55,484 nt of DNA from Methylocystis sp. (GTDB taxonomy: Bacteria > Pseudomonadota > Alphaproteobacteria > Rhizobiales > Beijerinckiaceae). The position numbers and the translations under genes are program-made. Below the pieces are notes generated by a model. The model made no database searches, was not told the DNA's origin, and saw only the letters and a program-made list of their open reading frames with translations. Of the stretch, positions 1 through 8,098 are shown in pieces (within the stretch, counting starts at the first letter, position 1; every line of letters starts with the position of its first letter). The DNA lies in the NCBI GenBank assembly GCA_024506175.1, contig JAMBEQ010000245.1, positions 1 to 55,484 on the forward strand. The letters run 5' to 3'.

Positions 1-84
1 TATGAGCGCGGCCAAATCGTGAGCTTCGACCGGCCGCCCCGCGCCGAAAGGCGTCTCGGGGCGTTACCGTTTCAAATCGCAAGA

Positions 85-249
85 AGGACGCGTTCGACCT
101 GAGGCAAGGAGGGGGACACGATGCACCTCGACATCGACCCCAAGATGCATACCGCCTGGACCGGCGGCTCGACCCAGCTGCTCGATCGCGGCGGCCGTCT
201 CTCCCGCTTCACTTAGCGCTTTGGCGGCCTGAGCTTCGGCAAGAAGTAA
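85..249 (+). pseudogene. rpmE: decayed 50S ribosomal protein L31 gene (rpmE remnant)
   Basis: Read in one frame this stretch gives RTRST*GKEGDT, then [20 protein letters not shown], a second stop, and RFGGLSFGKK. That is the conserved C-terminal two thirds of bacterial L31 (normally RSTWGKEGDT and SRFNKRFGG). The conserved Trp has become TGA (100-102) and a Lys after SRF has become TAG; Ser and Pro of the usual SHPAWTGG are also changed. The first ~25 residues of L31 are missing: the open frame upstream (1-99) encodes nothing resembling L31. A strong terminator follows at 277. I read this as a dead copy; a working L31 would have to lie elsewhere. Sequencing error is less likely because two separate stops, substitutions and a lost 5' end coincide. 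Confidence 0.75.
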
Positions 250-276
250 TCGCAGCCTTTCAACACGCCCCTGACG

Positions 277-307
277 CGCCGGAGCATCCACCGCTCCGGC
301 GTTTTTT
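277..307 (+). terminator. Rho-independent terminator after the rpmE remnant
   Basis: A perfect 9-bp stem (277-285 with 293-301, a GCCGGAGC-type arm) with a 7-nt loop is followed by six T. It lies 28 bp after the last stop of the rpmE remnant, so it is probably the original L31 terminator that survived the decay of the gene. Confidence 0.85.
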
Positions 308-366
308 GTGGCCGAAAAAAACGGCGGGACTCCGCCCCGCCGCGCGTCGAAAACGTTAAACCAGGA

Positions 367-903
367 CTATCGACCGAAAGCGTCGCGCAGCCTGGCCAAT
401 TGCTCTTGCACGGGGCTCGCGACCGGCACGACGGGAGCGGGCACATGTTCGGGGCCGGCGTAGATAAGCTGATCGAGGTGAATGATCCGCGCCTGGAGCC
501 GAAGCGAGTGGAGCGCGAGATCGCGCAGGCGCTGCGGCAGGCGTTGGAAAACCTCGGGCGGCGAAGCAAGCTCCTGCTGATGAAGCTTCACGCGATGACG
601 ATCGGTCGCGGCCTGACTACGGCTCAGCTCTCCCTGGTTGACAGCCCGCTGAAGCAAAAGCCATGACGCAATCTGCATGAGACGGGTGGTGAGCCGCATG
701 CTCTCGGCCGCATAAGCCAGCGCTTCGCCTCGCGGCAATTCCTTCGCCTCCTCGCGGCCGGCGCCGTCGAGATAGGCGGCGGCCTCTTCGACAAGGCCCA
801 TGCCTTCCCTGAACATCATGCCGAAAGCTTCGGATCCCGCGAGCTTTTCGACAAAGGATACGGGCTGATTCTGCTCGCCCCTGCTATCACCTAACCGACC
901 CAT
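367..903 (-). CDS. rcdA: RcdA-like regulator of CtrA degradation (DUF1465)
   Basis: This 178-residue, mostly helical soluble protein carries the family core: MFREGMGLVEEAAAYLDG near residues 30-47, then ESMRLTTRLMQIASWLLLQR near residues 62-81. In Caulobacter, RcdA is an adaptor that helps deliver CtrA and other clients to ClpXP at the cell pole; the same role is inferred here from family membership. The C-terminal ~25 residues are Pro/Val rich and variable, as usual in the family. I chose ATG at 903; an in-frame GTG at 918 adds five residues, and neither has a clear Shine-Dalgarno. The gene converges on the rpmE remnant. A perfect CtrA-type box lies about 85 bp upstream, which would make the gene part of the circuit it regulates. 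Confidence 0.85.
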   Translation of the reverse strand: MGRLGDSRGEQNQPVSFVEKLAGSEAFGMMFREGMGLVEEAAAYLDGAGREEAKELPRGEALAYAAESMRLTTRLMQIASWLLLQRAVNQGELSRSQAATDRHRVKLHQQELASPPEVFQRLPQRLRDLALHSLRLQARIIHLDQLIYAGPEHVPAPVVPVASPVQEQLARLRDAFGR

Positions 904-987
904 GACACGCTCACGCACTCGCCGGAGTTTCCCTCGGCCAATTGATTATAGAATACACTGTAGCGCAATCGAGGCGCGCCCGCTCGC

Positions 988-1002
988 TTAAGCGATTCTT
1001 AA
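988..1002. promoter_or_regulatory. candidate CtrA box (TTAA-N7-TTAA) upstream of rcdA
   Basis: The sequence TTAAGCGATTCTTAA is an exact match to the full CtrA consensus TTAA-N7-TTAA. It lies 85 bp before the rcdA start, within a promoter-length gap that also contains an A/T-rich stretch. CtrA control of rcdA is reported in Caulobacter, so site and gene agree. Binding itself is inferred. Confidence 0.6.
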
Positions 1003-1070
1003 CCTTAATCGGCAAGCAAATATGAGCTGGGGACGTCATCGGTTAGGACGTGGGTTAGGGACGCGCCCAG

Positions 1071-1319
1071 TTATCGTTTCACTGGCGTCGCCAGCGCCGC
1101 GGTCGCCGAATCCGCCTTGTCGGCGCGGGGGAGCTGAGTCACGCCAAAGCAAAGGGCTATGAGGGCAAGCGTGCGGATGATTTGACCGGAATCAATCTTA
1201 GAATATGCCCGGGCAGGATTTTGCGCTCGATGGGCTCGCTTCTGCTTTCGGTAGCTTTCGGCGCTAGCCTCGAGACGTAGTTGATGGCTCAGCCCATAAT
1301 CCCCGTCTATGCTCGCCAT
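1071..1319 (-). CDS. hypothetical small membrane protein
   Basis: I do not recognise this 82-residue protein. Its N-terminal half is charged, with several Arg/Lys; residues ~51-67 (IIRTLALIALCFGVTQL) could form one membrane helix; the last 15 residues are Ala/Thr rich. The ATG at 1319 is preceded by GAGGAG at about 10 nt, which favours it over an upstream TTG at 1346. It stands alone between rcdA and the divergent inositol-monophosphatase gene. Coding status is moderately supported by the ribosome-binding site and high third-position GC only. Confidence 0.45.
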   Translation of the reverse strand: MASIDGDYGLSHQLRLEASAESYRKQKRAHRAQNPARAYSKIDSGQIIRTLALIALCFGVTQLPRADKADSATAALATPVKR

Positions 1320-1474
1320 GGGAGTAGCCGCTCCTCGAAAAAGCAATGAAAAAGAGATTCAAACGGATTTGTTACTTTTCTGTTAAGCTGCCGCTAACCT
1401 AAGCGCCGATGCTTGACGCGGGGGCGGGCGGAAGGCATGTCAGGCTCCCTCCCCCGCTCCCGAGGCCTCTCCCC

Positions 1475-2266
1475 ATGATTCGTTCCGCGTTGATGAATGT
1501 AATGACTTCCGCCGCCATCAAGGCCGGACGGGGCCTGAAACGAGATTTCGGCGAGGTCGAGAATCTGCAAGTCTCGGTTAAGGGACCCGGCGATTTCGTT
1601 TCGGCCGCCGACAAGCGCGCGGAAAAGACGCTGTTCGAGGAGCTGTCCCGGGCCCGGCCCGGTTACGGTTTCATCATGGAGGAAGGCGGGACCGTCGAGG
1701 GCTCGGATAAGAGCCACACCTGGCATATCGACCCGCTCGACGGCACCTCCAATTTCCTCCATGGCGTCCCCGTCTTCGCGGTCTCGGTGGCGCTCGAGCG
1801 CGAGGGACAGCTCGTCGCCGGGCTGGTTTATAATCCGGCGACAGACGAGATGTTTGTCGCCGAAAAGGGCCAGGGGGCCTATTTCAACAACCGCCGCATG
1901 CGCGTCGCGGCGCGTCGCACCCTCGCCGACTCCATGGTTGCCTGTGGCATCCCTCCCCTAGCCCGCTCCCGAGACCATGAGTCCTTCAAGCGCGAGCTTT
2001 CTGCCGGAATGGCCAAAATCGGCAATATCCGCCGCATGGGAGCCGCCGCCATGGACCTCGCCATGGTCGCGTGCGGCCGCTTCGACGGCTACTGGGAGCG
2101 CGGCATCAATTCCTGGGATGTCGCGGCCGGCATTGTGCTTGTGCGCGAGGCCGGCGGCTTCGTCTCCGACTTTTCGGGCGGCTCCGATATGCTGGGGAAA
2201 GGCGAAATATGCGCCGGCAATGAGACCATTCACCGCCAGCTCCTCGACGTGATGAGGAAGGCGTGA
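1475..2266 (+). CDS. inositol monophosphatase family protein (SuhB/HisN-like)
   Basis: This 263-residue protein has the metal-dependent phosphatase signature: an acidic residue pair in FIMEEGG near 65-71, the DPLDGTSNFLHG loop near 88-99, and NSWDVAAGIVLVREAGG near 211-227. Family members hydrolyse myo-inositol phosphate, histidinol phosphate, PAP or similar small phosphate esters using two or three Mg2+. Which of these applies cannot be told from the motifs. The longer frame from 1409 begins with low-quality Gly/Arg/Pro sequence, so I start at the ATG at 1475, which matches the family N-terminus. Its stop overlaps the start of the next acetyltransferase gene by 4 nt, indicating translational coupling. 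Confidence 0.85.
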   Translation: MIRSALMNVMTSAAIKAGRGLKRDFGEVENLQVSVKGPGDFVSAADKRAEKTLFEELSRARPGYGFIMEEGGTVEGSDKSHTWHIDPLDGTSNFLHGVPVFAVSVALEREGQLVAGLVYNPATDEMFVAEKGQGAYFNNRRMRVAARRTLADSMVACGIPPLARSRDHESFKRELSAGMAKIGNIRRMGAAAMDLAMVACGRFDGYWERGINSWDVAAGIVLVREAGGFVSDFSGGSDMLGKGEICAGNETIHRQLLDVMRKA

Positions 2267-2766
2267 ACGCTTTCCTGGATCCTGCGCCCGATCCGCGTCC
2301 CCCGGAACTCGCCCCGCCACTGCGGCGACGCGAGGAAGACGACCTCCCCGCGATGCTCGATCTCTGGGTGGCGGCGTGGCGCGCGACTTATCCAGAGATA
2401 GACTTCGACGCCCGCCGCGGGTGGCTCACAAGGCAAATTGCGGCGCTGGAGGCAAAGGGCGCAGTGACGCTCTGCGTTCTCGCCGAGGACGGCAAGCGGC
2501 TCGCCGGGTTCGTGGTCATCGATCCTGAAACCGGATGGCTCGACCAAATATGCGTCGGGCCAGAATATAAAGGCGCCGGCTGCGGGGAGGCGCTGATGGC
2601 GGCGGCGCGCGCCATGTCGCCCGGCTTCGTGCGCCTCGACGTCAACGCAGACAACATGCGCGCCATCCGCTTTTACCAGCGCAGTGGCTTCATCGAAATT
2701 GGCCGCGGCGCCAATACGCTCTCGGGGCGGCCGACGGTCACAATGGAATGGCGGGCCGCAGAATAG
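2263..2766 (+). CDS. GNAT family N-acetyltransferase
   Basis: This 167-residue protein shows a complete GNAT fold: an N-terminal helix pair (LPAMLDLWVAAWRATYPEI), the central strand GFVVIDPETGWLDQICVGPEY (split here as GFVVID and WLDQICV), an acetyl-CoA loop of the form YKGAGCGEAL near residues 104-113, and the C-terminal LDVNADNMRAIRFYQRSGF motif at ~126-144. It should transfer an acetyl group from acetyl-CoA to an amine; the acceptor is unknown. The GTG start overlaps the phosphatase stop (GTGA), so the two genes are probably one operon. Confidence 0.85.
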   Translation: MNAFLDPAPDPRPPELAPPLRRREEDDLPAMLDLWVAAWRATYPEIDFDARRGWLTRQIAALEAKGAVTLCVLAEDGKRLAGFVVIDPETGWLDQICVGPEYKGAGCGEALMAAARAMSPGFVRLDVNADNMRAIRFYQRSGFIEIGRGANTLSGRPTVTMEWRAAE

Positions 2767-2828
2767 CTATTGCTGCGCGAGCGAGAATCGGACCGTCATG
2801 GCCGGGGTTCGCCCGGCCATTCTTCGCC

Positions 2829-4277
2829 TCATGGCTCGTCCGAGCCCTGCGCCCCTTCCTCGCCGATATGCGCGATACGTATCATATTCGTTGCGCCCGG
2901 CGAGCCGAAGGGCATGCCGGCGACGATGATGATGCGGTCGCCGTCATCGCCGAAGCCCTCGCTCTTGGAGTTCTCGCAGGCGCGCTTCACCATGTCCTCG
3001 ATGTCCGTGGCGTCTCGCGTTTCGAGGGCGTGAACCCCCCAGACCAGCGCAAGCCGGCGCGCTGTGTCGCGCTTGGGCGTCAACGCCAGAATAGGCGATT
3101 GCGGGCGCTCACGCGCAATGCGCAGAGCCGTCGTGCCGGAGGACGTCCATGCACAGATGGCCTTCGAGTGTAAGGTCTGCGCCACGTCGCGGGCCGCAAC
3201 CGCGATGGCGTCCGCATAGGTCGGGTTCGACAATTCGCCTCGCTGGGCGTTGATGATCGAGCGGAAGACCGCGTCCGTCTCGACCTCTTCCGCAATGCGG
3301 CTCATGGTCGCCACGGCGTCCTGCGGATATTGGCCGGCGGCGCTTTCGGCCGAAAGCATCACCGCGTCGGCGCCTTCGAAGACAGCCGTCGCCACGTCCG
3401 AAACCTCGGCGCGCGTCGGCAGCGGAGAGAGGATCATCGATTCGAGCATCTGAGTCGCGATGACCACCGGCTTGCCGAGACGACGCGCCGAGCGGTTGAT
3501 GCGCTTCTGCAAGCCCGGCACGCGCTCGAGCGGCACTTCGACGCCCAGATCGCCACGCGCCACCATCAAGGCATCCGACACCTCGATGACCTCGTCGAGA
3601 CGATGAATTGCCTGAGGCTTTTCGATTTTAGCCATCACCAGGGCGCGTCCCTTGGTGATCCGCTTCACTTCGATCACGTCTTCGGGCCGCTGCACGAAGG
3701 AGATTGCGACCCAATCGATGCCCTGCTCCAACGCCGCGTCCAGATCGGCGCGGTCCTTGGTGGTCATCGAGGTGATCGGGATTTCGGTGTCCGGCAGGCT
3801 CACGCCCTTACGGTTGGAGAGCCGCCCGGCGACGTCCACGACCGCATGGGCGCGCTCGGGCGCCGTCTCGACGACATGCATCCGCACGCGGCCATCGTCG
3901 ATCAATATGGTGTCGCCCACTTTGAGCGCCGCAAGGATTTCGGGATGCGGCAATCGAACGCGCGTGACATCGCCCGGGGTTGGGTCCGAATCGAAGACGA
4001 AGACGTCCCCCTTGCGCAGATGCACGGAGCCTTCCTCGAAGGCGCCGATGCGCAGCTTCGGCCCCTGGAGATCGACCAGAACGCCGATCGCCCGGGACAT
4101 CTCCGCCTCGATCTCGCGGATGACCCGGACGTAATTGGCGAGAGCCACATGGTCGGTGTGGCTCATATTGATACGGAAAACGTCGGCGCCCGCGCGCACG
4201 AGCCCTGCGATCACCGCCTTGTCGATTGTCGCCGGTCCCAGCGTGGCGATAATCTTGGTCCGCCTGAGCCTTCTCAT
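2829..4277 (-). CDS. pyk: pyruvate kinase
   Basis: This 482-residue enzyme has the normal length for a bacterial pyruvate kinase and makes pyruvate and ATP from phosphoenolpyruvate and ADP, the last step of glycolysis. Visible motifs are TKIIATLGPA at the N-terminus, FRINMSH near residue 34-40 (substrate and K+ binding Arg and Asn), the catalytic Lys in VMAKIEKP (K217), and the metal-binding MVARGDLGVEVP near 238-249. NRKGVSLP lies at 155-162 and the C-terminal domain begins near 340. The ATG at 4277 gives the standard MRRLRRTKI start. It is convergent with the acetyltransferase gene and transcribed alone. Confidence 0.96.
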   Translation of the reverse strand: MRRLRRTKIIATLGPATIDKAVIAGLVRAGADVFRINMSHTDHVALANYVRVIREIEAEMSRAIGVLVDLQGPKLRIGAFEEGSVHLRKGDVFVFDSDPTPGDVTRVRLPHPEILAALKVGDTILIDDGRVRMHVVETAPERAHAVVDVAGRLSNRKGVSLPDTEIPITSMTTKDRADLDAALEQGIDWVAISFVQRPEDVIEVKRITKGRALVMAKIEKPQAIHRLDEVIEVSDALMVARGDLGVEVPLERVPGLQKRINRSARRLGKPVVIATQMLESMILSPLPTRAEVSDVATAVFEGADAVMLSAESAAGQYPQDAVATMSRIAEEVETDAVFRSIINAQRGELSNPTYADAIAVAARDVAQTLHSKAICAWTSSGTTALRIARERPQSPILALTPKRDTARRLALVWGVHALETRDATDIEDMVKRACENSKSEGFGDDGDRIIIVAGMPFGSPGATNMIRIAHIGEEGAQGSDEP

Positions 4278-4325
4278 GTTCGTTCCCGAATCCTTTTTCC
4301 TTGGCCGCTATAGCGCGGCTCTATG

Positions 4326-4754
4326 TCACTGCGTGGACGACGGCGCGGCGTTTGGGTCGGTGAGTTGCACCGTCCAGCTCTTTGCGTCTCGTCCCGTGTC
4401 GATCTCGAAGAAACCCGTCCGCTCGTAGCCGCGCGCGAAACAATCCTCTCGGCCGTCTATCCGAAATTCGCGATCTCGCGTGCACATGAAGGCCTTTCCC
4501 TTCCACTCGCCGCCGCGCTCGTCCATCGCATAGACATAGTAAAATTGCGCGGCGAGAGGGCCGCGCAACAGCGTCTCGCAGGCGGCGGGCCGCAGATTCC
4601 ACCAGCCTTCGGAAAGCCAGCTCTTTCCGTCGGTATAAGCGATCGCCACGCTTACCCGCGTATTCGTATTGTTGCAGAGGCGGAAATCGGCGCGCGCCGG
4701 CGCCGTCAGGACCAGGCCCGCCAGAACGGCCGGGAGGAATAGGCGTCGCATCAT
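4326..4754 (-). CDS. DUF1036 family secreted protein
   Basis: This 142-residue protein has a signal peptide (MMRRLFLPAVLAGLVLTAPARA) followed by the DUF1036 core: FRLCNNTNTRVSVAIAYTDG and GWWNLRPAACETLL, with Cys residues likely to form disulfides. The family is common in alphaproteobacteria, exported to the periplasm, and has no established biochemical role. A longer frame extends upstream to 5135, but the signal peptide fixes the start at the double Met at 4754. The stop is 48 bp upstream of the pyk start and the two genes run in the same direction, so cotranscription is possible. Confidence 0.85.
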   Translation of the reverse strand: MMRRLFLPAVLAGLVLTAPARADFRLCNNTNTRVSVAIAYTDGKSWLSEGWWNLRPAACETLLRGPLAAQFYYVYAMDERGGEWKGKAFMCTRDREFRIDGREDCFARGYERTGFFEIDTGRDAKSWTVQLTDPNAAPSSTQ

Positions 4755-5025
4755 CGTCAGGGCGAGAACCGAAAAGGATGGCACGCGGCGGCTTTCCAGC
4801 GCCGCCTTGGCGAACAGGCAAACCACGGGCGGAAGGCTTTGGCAACCCCCGCGAGAAGGCGGCGGCTCAGGCTCGCCGCTGAGACTCTGACCGTCTGCCT
4901 GCGCGCCAGCTTTGAAAATGCGTAGCAGATCGAGGCGCGGCTGCATTGCAAGCTGACGACGGAACAAACAGCGCCCGCCCTTAGTTCGGTCGCACGCAAG
5001 AGAGCCCCGCCGGCAGGAGCGAGAC

Positions 5026-5469
5026 ATGAAGAACCATGAAGTCATAGAGACCCTCAACAACCTCGCGATCGTTAGCCGAGACGGCGAGCAGGGTTTCCGC
5101 ACCGCCGCCGAACAGGCGCAAGACCCGCAGCTCAAGACCGTTTTTCAAACGGCGGCGCAGCGTTGCGCGGCAGGCGCTCGCGAGCTTGAGTCGGAAATTT
5201 CCGAGCTCGGCGGACAACCCTCCGGCTCCACCTCCATCCTGGGCGCATTTTACAGATTTTGGGCCAACCTGAGGTCGCTCATCGCCGCACGCAGCGACAA
5301 GGCGATCCTGGAGGAGATGGAGCAAGGCGAAGACGCCGCCAAGTCAGCCTACGAGAGCGCCATCGCCAAGCCTCTGCCGTCGCGTGTGCAGGCGATTATC
5401 GACCGGCAGTACCGCGGCGTGAAGGCAAATCACGACCGCGTCCGGGATCTTCGCAATCGCGCCGCCTGA
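5026..5469 (+). CDS. DUF2383 / PA2169 family four-helix-bundle protein
   Basis: This 147-residue helical protein matches the PA2169-type family. It opens with EVIETLNNLAIVSRDGEQGF, contains TAAQRCAAGARELESEISEL near residues 42-61, and ends with a helix running through KPLPSRVQAIIDRQYRGV. The pattern is that of a ferritin-like four-helix bundle, but the EXXH iron ligands of true ferritins are absent. Family members are often stress-associated; the function here is unknown. The start ATG follows an AGGAGCGAGAC stretch that serves as ribosome-binding site. It converges on hemB. Confidence 0.85.
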   Translation: MKNHEVIETLNNLAIVSRDGEQGFRTAAEQAQDPQLKTVFQTAAQRCAAGARELESEISELGGQPSGSTSILGAFYRFWANLRSLIAARSDKAILEEMEQGEDAAKSAYESAIAKPLPSRVQAIIDRQYRGVKANHDRVRDLRNRAA

Positions 5470-5472
5470 GTT

Positions 5473-6489
5473 CTATTTGGCGTCCTGGAGAATGGCCGCC
5501 GCGCGCGGCGCGAAGTAAGTTATGACGCCCGAGGCTCCGGCGCGCTTGAAGGCGAGGAGACTTTCCATCATGGCGCGCTCCTCGTCGAGCCAGCCGTTCT
5601 GCGCGGCCGCCATGATCATCGCATATTCGCCGGAGACCTGATACGCGAAGGTCGGCGCATGGAACGTTTCCGCCACCCGCTGCACAATGTCGAGATAGGG
5701 CATGCCCGGCTTCACCATGACCATGTCGGCGCCCTGTTCCAGATCGAGCGCGACCTCCCGCAACGCTTCGTCCGTATTCGCAGGATCCATCTGATAGGCG
5801 CGTTTGTCGCCACGCAGCGTCTTGTTCGTGCCGATAGCGTCGCGGAACGGCCCATAGAATGCTGACGCGTATTTTGCCGCGTAGCTCATGATCTGAACGT
5901 TCTGGAAGCCTTCGGCGTCGAGCGCCGAACGAATGGCCCCGACGCGTCCATCCATCATGTCGGATGGCGCTATGATATCGGCGCCCGCGCGCGCCTGCGT
6001 GACCGCTTGCTGGGCCAAGACCGCGACGGTCTCGTCATTGATGATTTCGTCGCCCACCAGGAGCCCATCATGGCCGTGGCTGGTGTATGGATCGAGGGCG
6101 ACATCTGTGATGACGCCGATGTCGGGAGCCGCCTCCTTGATCGCGCGACACGCACGGCAGACGAGGTTCTCCGGATCGAACGCGATGCTCCCCTTCTCGT
6201 CGCGCAGCTTCGGATCCGTGTTCGGGAAGATCGCGACTGCCGGCACGCCGAGGTCGGCAATCTCGGCGATCGCCTTCGCAGCCAGATCGATCGATTGGCG
6301 GTAGACGCCCGGCATGGAGCCGACAGGCTCGCGCCTTCCTTCACCCTCGATCAGGAAGATAGGCCAAATCAGATCTGAGACATCGAGCTTCGTTTCTCGC
6401 ACGAGGCGGCGAGACCAATCGCTCTTGCGATTGCGCCGGGGTCGCTGAACGAGCGGCAGCCGCGTGGAAGAAATTTCCGTGTTCGTCAT
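5473..6489 (-). CDS. hemB: delta-aminolevulinic acid dehydratase (porphobilinogen synthase)
   Basis: HemB joins two 5-aminolevulinate molecules into porphobilinogen, the second common step of haem, cobalamin and chlorophyll synthesis. This 338-residue protein has both active-site lysines: K206 in SYAAKYASAFYG and K260 (Schiff base) in MVMVKPGMPYLD. The metal-site segment near 131-144 (ALDPYTSHGHDGLL) lacks the cysteines of the zinc enzymes, as expected for the Mg-dependent alphaproteobacterial type. The C-terminal FAYQVSGEYAMI motif is intact. ATG at 6489 is preceded by an AGGAGGCGAC ribosome-binding site. It is transcribed alone and diverges from the gene at 6605. Confidence 0.96.
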   Translation of the reverse strand: MTNTEISSTRLPLVQRPRRNRKSDWSRRLVRETKLDVSDLIWPIFLIEGEGRREPVGSMPGVYRQSIDLAAKAIAEIADLGVPAVAIFPNTDPKLRDEKGSIAFDPENLVCRACRAIKEAAPDIGVITDVALDPYTSHGHDGLLVGDEIINDETVAVLAQQAVTQARAGADIIAPSDMMDGRVGAIRSALDAEGFQNVQIMSYAAKYASAFYGPFRDAIGTNKTLRGDKRAYQMDPANTDEALREVALDLEQGADMVMVKPGMPYLDIVQRVAETFHAPTFAYQVSGEYAMIMAAAQNGWLDEERAMMESLLAFKRAGASGVITYFAPRAAAILQDAK

Positions 6490-6604
6490 TGTCGCCTCCT
6501 GTCGTGGGACGGCTTAACACGCGCGCCGGAGCCTTTCGACTCTCGTGCAGGGGAGCTATAGACATACATAAGGCGCGACGTCGCGCGCGTTCGCTGGAAG
6601 GAAC

Positions 6605-7042
6605 ATGATCGTCGCGGATGTAATCGCTTCGCCCCGGGTCCGATGGGCCGCGGTTCTCGTCGCATTCTGGGCGGTCGCGCCCGCTGTTGCGCAGCAGCAG
6701 GCGCAACGGTTTTCGCCGAGCCCGTCGGCTCGCGCGAACGCAAAGGTCAAGACCGCCGCGCCGACGCCCAAAGCCGCAGGCTCAGTGGAAACGGCGAAAC
6801 AGATCGCGCCCGCGATGATCGGAGCCACGCGGAAGCAGCCGCCGGCGGCGACGCCGTCGGATGCGCATCCCATCTTGTCGCCGCTGCCGCCGCTCGACAC
6901 GTCGGCGCCGCCGCCGATGCTCCCGCGCGCATCGCGAGAACGCATGCGCGCCTGCGCCGAGGAATGGGAAAAGAAGAAGCGCGAGTCCAGCGCGGCATCG
7001 CCGATGTGGCGCGACTTCGCGATCGATTGCCTGAAGCGCTGA
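6605..7042 (+). CDS. secreted proline-rich protein with conserved C-terminal helix
   Basis: This 145-residue protein has an N-terminal export signal (about residues 1-29, ending VAPAVAQ), a low-complexity Ala/Pro/Lys linker to about residue 105, and a conserved C-terminal segment, RERMRACAEEWEKKKRES then MWRDFAIDCLKR. The last motif (Cys, Trp, WxxF, Cys) recurs in many small exported rhizobial proteins of the PsiF-like kind and probably forms a small disulfide-linked helical hairpin. Function unknown. It diverges from hemB with a 115-bp shared promoter region. Confidence 0.65.
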   Translation: MIVADVIASPRVRWAAVLVAFWAVAPAVAQQQAQRFSPSPSARANAKVKTAAPTPKAAGSVETAKQIAPAMIGATRKQPPAATPSDAHPILSPLPPLDTSAPPPMLPRASRERMRACAEEWEKKKRESSAASPMWRDFAIDCLKR

Positions 7043-7067
7043 GGCCCAAAAGCCGCCAAAGACGACC

Positions 7068-7106
7068 TCGCCCGAGGCGCGCCGATAAAGCGTTGTCCTC
7101 GGGCGA
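7068..7106. repeat. 10-bp perfect inverted repeat between convergent genes
   Basis: TCGCCCGAGG at 7068-7077 is exactly complementary to CCTCGGGCGA at 7097-7106, with a 19-nt loop. It lies between the convergent genes at 6605 and 7174. No T-run follows on either strand, so it is at most a weak bidirectional terminator or mRNA 3' stabiliser. Confidence 0.5.
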
Positions 7107-7173
7107 CTAGAAATCCGGCTCAAGGAACGCGTTCGAAACTGCGTCCCTTTCGATCCAACTTGTGAAAACGCTT

Positions 7174-7518
7174 TTAGGCGGCGCCTTCGGTCGGGGTCTC
7201 AGGCGGAGCGATCTTCACCTTGCGGGGCGCGCGCTTTTTGACCGCGACCTTCCTGCCGGTAGCCTTTTTGGTTGCGCGCTTCTTCACAGTCGCCTTCTTC
7301 GTCGCGGCGCGCTTCTTCGTCGCTACTTTGCGGACGGCCTTGCGAGCGGTCTTCTTCGTAGCAGTCTTGCGCGCGCCCTTCTTCGCAGCTGTCTTCTTCG
7401 TCGCGCGCTTCTTGGTTGCCGCCTTCTTGGTCGCCGCCTTCTTGGTGGCGCCTTTACGCGCACCCTTCTTCGCCGCCGCCTTCTTGGCCGGCCTGCGTTT
7501 CGTTGTAGCTCTCGCCAT
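7174..7518 (-). CDS. histone H1-like lysine-rich DNA-binding protein
   Basis: This 114-residue protein is almost wholly made of Lys, Ala, Arg and Thr in short degenerate repeats such as [17 protein letters not shown] and KRATKKTA, ending with a short Pro/Glu tail. The composition matches bacterial histone-H1-like or AlgP-type C-terminal domains that bind DNA or RNA non-specifically and can condense the nucleoid. There is no folded domain, so the protein is probably disordered until bound. Codons vary within the repeats, which argues for selection on the protein rather than recent DNA slippage. The ATG at 7518 directly begins MARATTKRR. It stands alone, with a 600-bp gene-free region upstream. 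Confidence 0.75.
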   Translation of the reverse strand: MARATTKRRPAKKAAAKKGARKGATKKAATKKAATKKRATKKTAAKKGARKTATKKTARKAVRKVATKKRAATKKATVKKRATKKATGRKVAVKKRAPRKVKIAPPETPTEGAA

Positions 7519-8063
7519 AATAAGTCCCCTTGATCCGAATTGCCGGAATTATGGTCGCCGACAATACGCGTAATTAGCGTAACGTGGTTAATTGCTGGTT
7601 CAAGTGGCGCCACACGAGAAGTAAGGCGTTACAACGCTTGGAGCAGTCTCTCACGCCGCGTTTGATAACGGAGATTACCGGCTTCGAGTTCATGTCGAGG
7701 GACCATTAATTGCGTTCCCAGCGCTTCGACACTGCGCGAAATTGATTGGCCCGCATCGGTGCTCGAGAGCGTTCTCTACGAATGCGCGCGAAGTGCGTCT
7801 TGCGAAGGGAAGCGCAGCGCAAACCAATTCAATTGTTTGTTTTTATTTGCAGTCGCTTTTGGAACAGCTTGATCTTGTAATGCTGCGAGCAAGTTTGAAG
7901 CGCAGGTTATACGCGCACTCAAACGGAGGTCGACGCGCAGCGCCCAACGCAGAATTCGAGACAGCCGAGCAAGTGGTTTTTCGAGAGGCGCAAACTATCC
8001 GGATGGCGCGATCGCGCAGGCGCGACATGATAAAAAAAAATTTGTGCGCATCCCGCCCAACGG
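7519..8063. other. gene-free intergenic region
   Basis: About 550 bp separate the H1-like gene from the gatB terminator. Frames here are short and of poor composition on both strands, and I see no tRNA. The part near 7555-7595 has A/T-rich TTAA-containing elements that may form the promoter of the H1-like gene. The region 7830-7880 is AT-rich with T-runs. I find nothing else to name. Confidence 0.5.
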
Positions 8064-8098
8064 CAAAAAAAAGCTTCGGCTCCGGCCTCGCGCCGAGA
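8064..8098 (-). terminator. candidate Rho-independent terminator downstream of gatB
   Basis: On the minus strand a stem of the type TCGGC...GCCGA (about 8075-8096) is followed by an eight-T run (8065-8072). It lies about 60 bp past the gatB stop. The stem is short and its loop GC-rich, so the call is moderate. Confidence 0.45.

Noticed and set aside
3330-4313. Long plus-strand frame opposite pyk
   Set aside because: Shadow of pyk; no motif, no ribosome-binding site, His/Arg-rich composition.
7174-7518. Plus-strand frame rich in Leu/Arg/Phe opposite the H1-like gene
   Set aside because: Expected antisense of a Lys/Ala repeat; the minus strand has the recognisable protein.
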